NCBI GenBank assembly: GCA_900543525.1
Contig: UQRS01000017.1
Span: forward strand, 1-30,065
Source: an uncultured Oscillospiraceae bacterium
Lineage (GTDB): Bacteria > Bacillota > Clostridia > Oscillospirales > Acutalibacteraceae
Direction of reading: 5' to 3'
DNA length: 30,065 nucleotides
Shown one piece after another: positions 25,221 to 30,065 of the stretch (position 1 is its first letter; each line of letters begins with the position of its first letter). Under the pieces are notes generated by a model. It was not told where the DNA came from. It searched no databases and was given only the letters and a program-made list of their open reading frames with translations. Position numbers and translations under genes: made by a program.

Positions 25221-25663
25221 TGGGGTTTATCGCGGGACTGCTGGCCGGGGCGGCCGGCGCCATGGGGCTTGGCGGCGGCAGCGTGCTGCTGATTTATCTG
25301 ACCCTTGTGGCCGGCCTTCCGCAGCTGGAGGCACAGGGCATCAATCTGGTTTTCTTCCTTCCCTGTGCGCTGGTCGCTCTGCTGTTTCATCTGAAAGGCG
25401 GCCTGCTGAAGCGCCGCACACTCCCCTGCATTCTGACCGGGCTGCTCGGCGCGGCGCTGGGTACCTTCCTTGCTGGCAGCCTGGGGGAGGCGCTGCTCCG
25501 CCGGCTGTTTGCCGGGCTGCTCCTCCTCCTTGGGGGGAGGGAAATCTTCTCAAAATCCTCCAAAGGGAAAAAGGGCGGAGATTCCTCCTCCTCCGCCGGG
25601 CGAAATGCGGCGCAGGAGGGGAAGGCACTCAATCCCTCCGAACGCCGGGATCGTCGGCCGTAA
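25217..25663 (+). CDS. Half-size TauE/SafE-type membrane protein, second half
   Basis: 148 residues. It has the second repeat motif GAMGLGGGSVLLIYLTL (residues 14-30) and about four membrane segments up to residue 110, then a charged Ser/Lys/Arg-rich cytoplasmic tail of about 35 residues. Its ATG overlaps the TGA of the first half (ATGA), which means coupled translation and near equal amounts of both halves. Not a frameshifted single gene: the first half ends at a typical domain boundary and each half has its own start. Confidence 0.82.
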   Translation: MMGFIAGLLAGAAGAMGLGGGSVLLIYLTLVAGLPQLEAQGINLVFFLPCALVALLFHLKGGLLKRRTLPCILTGLLGAALGTFLAGSLGEALLRRLFAGLLLLLGGREIFSKSSKGKKGGDSSSSAGRNAAQEGKALNPSERRDRRP

Positions 25664-25884
25664 AGGGCTGAAAATTCGGCTTTTTCGGCATGACTCTTTG
25701 TCCTTTCCGGTTTTTAAAATTTTTTATGGGAGGGAAGGAAAGCTTTCTTTTCCTGTCGTATCACAACCGGCAGACTTCCGCTATGTTTTTTCGGAGGGTT
25801 TTGGCCGGGCCCTTGTATAAAATATAAAAAATCTGCCCAAAATAGAAGCAAATACCAGTAAGGAAAAAAGGAGGGCGGTGCTTC

Positions 25885-26184
25885 ATGTTAAGAGGTGTGA
25901 ACCGTTCTATTGTAGAGGTCGCAGGCTCTGGCAGCCGCTATTTTGAAAAGGCCATATTGTTTGTGCGTCCCGAGTGTGCCGGGCTTTCCACCGGCCGGCT
26001 GGAGGCCGGCGCGCGCGAGTATCTGGAAAAGCTGGAAGCCGGGGGAGAGCTGCCTCTGCCCCGCGTGCGGGAGAGCCGGCGTGCCGCCGCGCTGCGCCGC
26101 CGGAGGGTTCTGCTGCGGGTTATGATCGGACTGGTCGCCGTGGCGGCGCTGGTCGGGTACACCGTTTTTATCCGCGCACTGTAG
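25885..26184 (+). CDS. Small single-pass membrane protein, conserved-looking, unknown function
   Basis: 99 residues. N-terminal RGVNRSIVEV...SRYFEKAILFVRPE resembles small Clostridia proteins I have seen with the pattern GxN..I(V/I)EV...YFEK.I.FV+PE, but I know no function. The middle is highly basic (RRAAALRRRRVLLR), followed by one C-terminal membrane helix (residues about 76-97), so the N-terminal part faces the cytoplasm by the positive-inside rule. GGAGG lies ten bases before the ATG. Single gene between the TauE/SafE pair and a terminator. Confidence 0.75.
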   Translation: MLRGVNRSIVEVAGSGSRYFEKAILFVRPECAGLSTGRLEAGAREYLEKLEAGGELPLPRVRESRRAAALRRRRVLLRVMIGLVAVAALVGYTVFIRAL

Positions 26185-26229
26185 AAGGCAGAGGTTTTGA
26201 CTTTTTCACCCCCGCAATATTACCGCCGC

Positions 26230-26270
26230 GCAAAACCCAGCCTCTTTTTTAAAAAGAGGCTGGGTTTTGC
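26230..26270. terminator. Bidirectional hairpin terminator between convergent genes
   Basis: Two perfect 20-base arms (26230-26249 and 26251-26270, core AACCCAGCCTC) meet with a TTTTAAAA centre. The stem itself carries the T/A tracts on both sides. It separates the small membrane protein gene from the convergent cardiolipin synthase gene. Confidence 0.85.
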
Positions 26271-26310
26271 GTTTGCATAATAAAGAAAGGAACAAAAAAG
26301 GCGGATTTTT

Positions 26311-27858
26311 TTACATCAATGGGGCAAAGAGGCGCAGCGCCGCCTGCTTGATCTTTTGCCGCAGAGGGCGATGCCGCCATTCCTCCAGCAGGATTTCTTC
26401 ACCCCGCACCATGTTGCTCAAGACATCCTCCTTAATCTCCTCGATCACGGGATTGTCGCAAATCCAGACGCCGCACTCAAAGTGATAGTAAAAGCTGCGG
26501 AAGTCCATGTTGACCGTGCCGACCGTAGCCACCGTGTCATCCGATACGAACACCTTGGAGTGGATGAAGCCCGGCGTGTATTCAAAAATACGCACCCCGG
26601 CCTCCAGCAATTCTTCATAATAGGACTGCGTCACCGGGTGCACATACCATTTGTCCCGGATTTTTGGCGTGACGATGCGGACGTCCACACCCGACTGTGC
26701 CGCCGTGATTAGGGCGGTCAGCATCTCATTATCCAAAATCAGATAGGGCGTGGTGATGTAAACATAGTTCTTTGCGCTGCCCAGAATGCGGAGATACAGC
26801 CCCTCCGCCGGGTTGACGTCGTTGAGCGGGCCGTCGGCATAGGGCTGGACAAACCCTCTCCCCAGCCGGTCGTTGTAGCCGAAATAGTCGGTCGCATTGA
26901 TGCGTCCCCGGGTCGTAAAATTCCACATAGCGCAGAACATGACGATAAAATTTTTCACCGCGTCCCCTTTTAAAATCAGGACGTTGTCCATCCAGTGGCC
27001 GAAGCGCACCTCGGCATTGATGTACTCATCCCCGACGTTGAAGCCGCCGCTGATGGCGGTTTTTCCGTCGATGATGATGACCTTCTGGTGGTTGCGGTTG
27101 TTCATAAAAATGTCGAGAGAGGGACGCAGCGGGTTGAAAACCGAAACCTTGATATGATCGGCGCGCAGGCGCTTTGCAAACCCGCGGTACTGGCGCGCGC
27201 AGGAGCCGAAGTCGTCGTACATGATGCGCACATCAACCCCGGCGGCGGCCTTCTGCTTGAGGATGGCGTAGATCTGATTCCACATTTTCCCCTCGGCCAG
27301 GATAAAAAACTCCATGAAAATATAGTTGGTGGCCATCCGCAGCTCCTCCAGCACGCGCTCGAACCCCGCGTCGCAGGGGGCGTGATATTCACAGAAGGTG
27401 TTGCCGTGCACCGGAAAGCCGGAGGTGTTTTTTAAATAGACCGACTGACGAAAAACCGACGGATGGGTCGAGGCCAGCGCCTCCTCCGCCTGTGGATCGG
27501 CAGTCAGAAAGGTGTGCTGCTGATTCTCGGCTGTGCGCATCCGACGTTTGAGGTGGGGCAGTGCCTTGGTTCCGCCCCAGAAAATATAAATAATTCCGCC
27601 GATCAGCGGCAACGCGAGAATGAAAATAATCCACGGCAGCTTGAGGCTGGGATTGCCTCTGCGCACGACGATCACCACAACGGCAAGAAAACTGATGATC
27701 TGAAAAGCGGTGTAAACCCAGACCGCGTCAGCCGAAAGCTTGAAGAGCAAGAAGATGAACAGCGCAAGCTGTAGCGCTACCATCAGCCCCACCAGGATTA
27801 CACGCATCGGCAGGGTTACGCCCCGCTTGTGCTGCTTTTTCTGCTTTGGCATTTCCAT
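26311..27858 (-). CDS. cls: Cardiolipin synthase
   Basis: 515 residues, phospholipase D superfamily; joins two phosphatidylglycerols into cardiolipin at the membrane. Three N-terminal hydrophobic segments (about 18-40, 45-66, 72-95), then two HKD motifs: NHQKVIIID (His 257, Lys 259, Asp 264) with the following GGFN, and HSKVFVSDD (His 433, Lys 435, Asp 440) with GTVNMDFRS. Length and layout match Firmicute Cls. ATG 27858 follows AAGG by five bases; an ATG two codons on is an alternative. Encoded after the HGSNAT-like gene on the same strand, with a gap of 142 bp. Confidence 0.95.
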   Translation of the reverse strand: MEMPKQKKQHKRGVTLPMRVILVGLMVALQLALFIFLLFKLSADAVWVYTAFQIISFLAVVVIVVRRGNPSLKLPWIIFILALPLIGGIIYIFWGGTKALPHLKRRMRTAENQQHTFLTADPQAEEALASTHPSVFRQSVYLKNTSGFPVHGNTFCEYHAPCDAGFERVLEELRMATNYIFMEFFILAEGKMWNQIYAILKQKAAAGVDVRIMYDDFGSCARQYRGFAKRLRADHIKVSVFNPLRPSLDIFMNNRNHQKVIIIDGKTAISGGFNVGDEYINAEVRFGHWMDNVLILKGDAVKNFIVMFCAMWNFTTRGRINATDYFGYNDRLGRGFVQPYADGPLNDVNPAEGLYLRILGSAKNYVYITTPYLILDNEMLTALITAAQSGVDVRIVTPKIRDKWYVHPVTQSYYEELLEAGVRIFEYTPGFIHSKVFVSDDTVATVGTVNMDFRSFYYHFECGVWICDNPVIEEIKEDVLSNMVRGEEILLEEWRHRPLRQKIKQAALRLFAPLM

Positions 27859-28000
27859 CCCTGCCTTTTCGTTTTGGATAGTTAAGGTTCGCCCGCACTA
27901 AAAACGGCAAAAAAGAAAAGCGCGCAGGCGGCAGAGGTTTGATGGCTGATCGTTTTCCGCCGCCCTGTCTCGCAGGAGAGGAGGGCGGGGGCGCACAGCC

Positions 28001-28774
28001 TCACTTAAAAAGAGAGAGCAGCCAGCTTATGGCTGTACAGATTCCGTAAAGCACCGGCTGATGTAGGATATAGATCACCAGCGCGTGCCGCCCGACGAAG
28101 GAGAGCGGCCGGATATGCTGGTTGGACATAAAGGCCGGGAATTTCCCCCGCAGCGCCCAGACGCCGGTTGACATTCCGCCGAGGAACGCGAAGCTCCAGG
28201 GTAGGATCGGGAAGTAGTCGGCCGAGGCGAACTGTGCGTTATGAATGCCGAGCGGAAACAGCGGGTAGATATCCCGTACCGCGGCTGGAATCTCATACCG
28301 GAAGGCGCCGAAGCCGAGGTACCCTTCCTCAATCCCGGCGGTCAGGGCGAAAAGCAGTGCCGCGACGATGAGGCCGATGATGGGCGGAATCCTTTTCACC
28401 AGTGGCAGCAGCGGCGCGGCCAGAAGCATGCAGAAGGCCAGCAGGTTGAGGATGCCGAAAACGATCAGGATGTCCAGCCCGATATACTTTGCAAAATAGG
28501 TGACCAGGTTGATTGCCACCGCGATGGCCGCAAGCCGCAGCCCGCGCTTGAGATTCGAGCGGGAGAGGCAGCTGGCGATTCCCGAAATGAAGATAAACGC
28601 CCCGGCAAAGTACGGTTCTGCCGGCAGGAAGAAGTAGTAGAGGCCGCGCGCCGGCTCCAGATCGAACAAAAATCCGAGCAGGTAGAAGGCGTGGAAAAAC
28701 ACCATGCAGAGGACGGCGAACCCCCGCATCTCGTCCAGAAAATGGTAGCGCTTGCCGCCCTTTTGCTTTGCCAT
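28001..28774 (-). CDS. Heparan-alpha-glucosaminide N-acetyltransferase-like membrane protein (DUF1624-type)
   Basis: 257 residues, about seven to eight membrane helices. It begins RYHFLDEMRGFAVLCMVFFHAFYLLGF, the acyltransferase-like D.(L/M)RG...(F/H) start in which the His in the first helix is the likely catalytic residue, and has PYFAGAFIFISGIASCLSRS typical of DUF1624/HGSNAT proteins. These proteins probably move acetyl groups across the membrane to sugars; the acceptor here is unknown. ATG 28774 has GGGAGG about 12 bases upstream. Longer in-frame starts run into the 8-bp repeat array and are rejected. Confidence 0.82.
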   Translation of the reverse strand: MAKQKGGKRYHFLDEMRGFAVLCMVFFHAFYLLGFLFDLEPARGLYYFFLPAEPYFAGAFIFISGIASCLSRSNLKRGLRLAAIAVAINLVTYFAKYIGLDILIVFGILNLLAFCMLLAAPLLPLVKRIPPIIGLIVAALLFALTAGIEEGYLGFGAFRYEIPAAVRDIYPLFPLGIHNAQFASADYFPILPWSFAFLGGMSTGVWALRGKFPAFMSNQHIRPLSFVGRHALVIYILHQPVLYGICTAISWLLSLFK

Positions 28775-28813
28775 AACGGTCGTGCGACCTCCCTTTTTTA
28801 AAAAATCTGCCTT

Positions 28814-28901
28814 GTGCTGCGGTGCTGCGGCACGGCGGCACGGACGCGCGGCTGTGCGGCTGTGCGGATGTACAGACATACAGCCGTACGGACATAACGC
28901 T
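28814..28901. repeat. Degenerate 8-bp tandem repeat array 2
   Basis: Eleven consecutive 8-mers in perfect register, for example GTGCTGCG twice, GCACGGAC, GTGCGGCT, GTGCGGAT, GTACAGAC and GTACGGAC. The consensus is about GTRCGGMY. Rotating the complement of array 1 (10182-10307) gives NNTCGGAY-like units, so both arrays share a CGGA/CGGC core at the same period. It lies between the HGSNAT-like gene and the dockerin protease gene. Confidence 0.75.
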
Positions 28902-28937
28902 TGCAGCCTCTCCCGTATTTTTCGATTTCAGCGAAAT

Positions 28938-28969
28938 GTACGGCTATAAGGCTATAAGGCCGTATAGGC
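28938..28969. repeat. Second block of 8-bp repeats
   Basis: GTACGGCT, ATAAGGCT, ATAAGGCC, GTATAGGC in register, 36 bases after array 2 and probably a broken continuation of it. It ends about 30 bases before the stop codon of the dockerin protease gene. Confidence 0.6.
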
Positions 28970-29001
28970 CGCCTTGTTTTCTTCGCCGCTTTACCCGCTT
29001 A

Positions 29002-29865
29002 TCAGGCCGCCTCTCCCGCGACGATGGCGGCGCGCAGCGCCACCACGTCGGAGACGGTTGTATGCCGGTCGAAATCAATGTCATAGAGTCGGCTGCTTTT
29101 TCCGTCGACGATGGCGGTGCGCAGCGCCACCACGTCGGAGACGGTCACATTCCCGTCCAGATCCACATCTCCCACCATGCGGTCGAGGCCAGGGTCGGCC
29201 GCATACTCTGCCCAGAGGTTGTCGATGGTCGCGCCGGTCATCTCCTCCCATACCGAGGGGGTGTAGCGGTTCTGCCGGAAGAGGCTGTCCAGCCGCACCA
29301 CCAGGTCTGGATTTACATACTTGACGCACCAAGCAAGAAAGCGGGCGGTCACCGTGTAGCTGTTGGTGTAATGCTGCCCCGCATCAAAGCTGGGGAATCC
29401 CCAGTGCGAGAGGTCGTTGTACAAGCCGAACTCCCCTCTGGCGTAGTCGGCCAGCCCCTCGACCAGCCAGACCGGGTCATAGGTCGGGTATCCCTGCACC
29501 ACATGGAACAGCTCGTGCGTGACGCAGTCGGCGTCGTTTGGATTGTTTTGCAGCCACGCGGCCGAAACGGTGATCTTGTTCCCGGAGGCATAGGCCACAC
29601 CGTCGTACCCCGGATCTACCGTACACATGACGGTTCGCGGTGCGTTGGGATTGTATTTTTCGGCCATTTTTTCATACTGCTCCCGAAATATGGTCAGAAT
29701 CCGTTCGGTCACAGCGGCGTCGGTTACGCCGGCGTCGTCAAAGATCAGCTTATATTTTCCGCTTTGCTCGGTATAAACCTCCGCCCCGACGGTCAGGCCG
29801 GAGAGGCAGCAGAGCAACAGCGCCAGCATTACGGCAAAGCAGCGTGAAAAAATCCTGTTTTTCAT
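29002..29865 (-). CDS. Secreted HExxH metallopeptidase-like protein (basic secretory protein family) with dockerin
   Basis: 287 residues. Signal peptide (about 1-28, MKNRIFSRCF then a long hydrophobic core). The body resembles the plant-type basic secretory protein family: HELFHVVQGY (zinc motif HExxH at 117-121) followed by WLVEGLADYARG, whose Glu 136 is a plausible third ligand. The C terminus (about 231-287) is a dockerin-like module with two repeats, DVDLDGNVTVSDVVALR and DIDFDRHTTVSDVVALR, close in sequence to the module of the protein at 9194-10108. I infer a peptidase docked on a cell-surface complex. ATG 29865 has AGAGAGG about 11 bases upstream. It follows lepA on the same strand. 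Confidence 0.87.
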   Translation of the reverse strand: MKNRIFSRCFAVMLALLLCCLSGLTVGAEVYTEQSGKYKLIFDDAGVTDAAVTERILTIFREQYEKMAEKYNPNAPRTVMCTVDPGYDGVAYASGNKITVSAAWLQNNPNDADCVTHELFHVVQGYPTYDPVWLVEGLADYARGEFGLYNDLSHWGFPSFDAGQHYTNSYTVTARFLAWCVKYVNPDLVVRLDSLFRQNRYTPSVWEEMTGATIDNLWAEYAADPGLDRMVGDVDLDGNVTVSDVVALRTAIVDGKSSRLYDIDFDRHTTVSDVVALRAAIVAGEAA

Positions 29866-29941
29866 AATATATAAGGCCTCTCTTGATAAATTTTTGAAAA
29901 AGGCATTTTGCAGGATGTGCGTTTTTTTATAGGAAAGGCTT

Positions 29942-30065
29942 TTATTCATCCAGCTTGAGAACGGCCATAAAAGCCTCCTGTGGGACCTCAACCGAGCCGA
30001 GCTGCCGCATACGCTTTTTGCCTTCCTTCTGCTTTTCCAGAAGCTTTTTCTTACGGCTGATATCG
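29942..30065 (-). CDS. lepA: Elongation factor 4, C-terminal end (partial)
   Basis: The minus-strand frame from the window edge to the TAA at 29942-29944 gives 40 residues: DISRKKKLLEKQKEGKKRMR, then a GSVEVPQEAFMAVLKLD-type end. This is the highly conserved C-terminal tail of LepA, the translational GTPase that back-translocates stalled ribosomes; its basic helix contacts the ribosome. The rest of the gene lies outside the window. Confidence 0.93.
   Translation of the reverse strand, partial: DISRKKKLLEKQKEGKKRMRQLGSVEVPQEAFMAVLKLDE

Noticed and set aside
24855..25663. Frameshift or sequencing error splitting one TauE/SafE gene
   Set aside because: Each half has a family-type start, the break is at the repeat boundary and the ATGA overlap is typical of coupled genes.
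26230..26270. Transposon end or attachment site
   Set aside because: The near-perfect inverted repeat lies between two convergent gene ends and fits a bidirectional terminator; no mobile gene is near.
28822..29847. 341-residue plus-strand ORF opposite the dockerin protease
   Set aside because: It starts inside the 8-bp repeats, lacks a ribosome site and covers a clear minus-strand gene.

Overview
The window looks like chromosomal DNA from a GC-rich member of the Clostridia, most likely an Oscillospiraceae/Ruminococcaceae-type anaerobe. The support is indirect: strong AGGAGG ribosome sites, sigma-70 promoters with 17-bp spacers, dockerin-like modules on two exported proteins, a CsoR/CopA copper operon, a K+-dependent membrane pyrophosphatase and small Clostridia-style membrane proteins. 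I see no rRNA, tRNA, CRISPR array, transposase or phage gene. 27 protein-coding genes are supported, two of them cut by the window ends (an unrecognised gene at the left, the lepA 3' end at the right).

Layout. 1-260: end of an unknown gene, then a terminator. 475-3685 (minus): a tight three-gene operon of a MurT-like Mur ligase, a GatD-like amidotransferase and an alanine-racemase-like protein. The scaffolds are clear, but the GatD-like protein has lost both the catalytic Cys and His, the MurT-like protein lacks several canonical motifs, and the racemase lacks the MDQ and GYADG motifs. 4114-6486 (plus): tadA, a TatD-family hydrolase and an AEC-type transporter. 6670-8757: membrane pyrophosphatase. 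9194-10108: secreted helical-repeat protein with a dockerin, followed by a strong terminator and an array of degenerate 8-bp tandem repeats. 10978-12759: Na+/phosphate symporter with PhoU-like domain, behind a leader of about 375 nt. 12827-15695 (minus): alpha/beta hydrolase, HxxxDG acyltransferase and zinc-ribbon membrane protein. 15979-16305: TfoX-N protein. 16617-19425: copA (with a CopZ-like domain fused at the C terminus and a probable internal start) and csoR, behind a promoter overlapped by a CsoR-type operator.

19536-24555 (minus): a five-gene sugar operon (TIM-barrel isomerase-like protein, Gfo/Idh oxidoreductase, uxuA, SDR-type mannonate oxidoreductase, GH130 phosphorylase). Its promoter lies between the two arms of a perfect 12-bp inverted repeat. 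24855-25663: two half-size TauE/SafE proteins with overlapping reading frames. 25885-26184: small membrane protein. 26311-27858: cardiolipin synthase. 28001-28774: HGSNAT/DUF1624-like membrane protein. Then a second 8-bp repeat array, a secreted HExxH protein with a dockerin (29002-29865), and the lepA 3' end.

Best candidates for something undescribed: the MurT/GatD/Alr-like cassette with altered active sites; the 8-bp degenerate repeat arrays, both beside dockerin genes; the hydrolase/acyltransferase/zinc-ribbon cassette; and the GH130-uxuAB operon, which could handle a mannosyl-uronic acid. Functional statements rest on motif recognition by eye; no database search was run.
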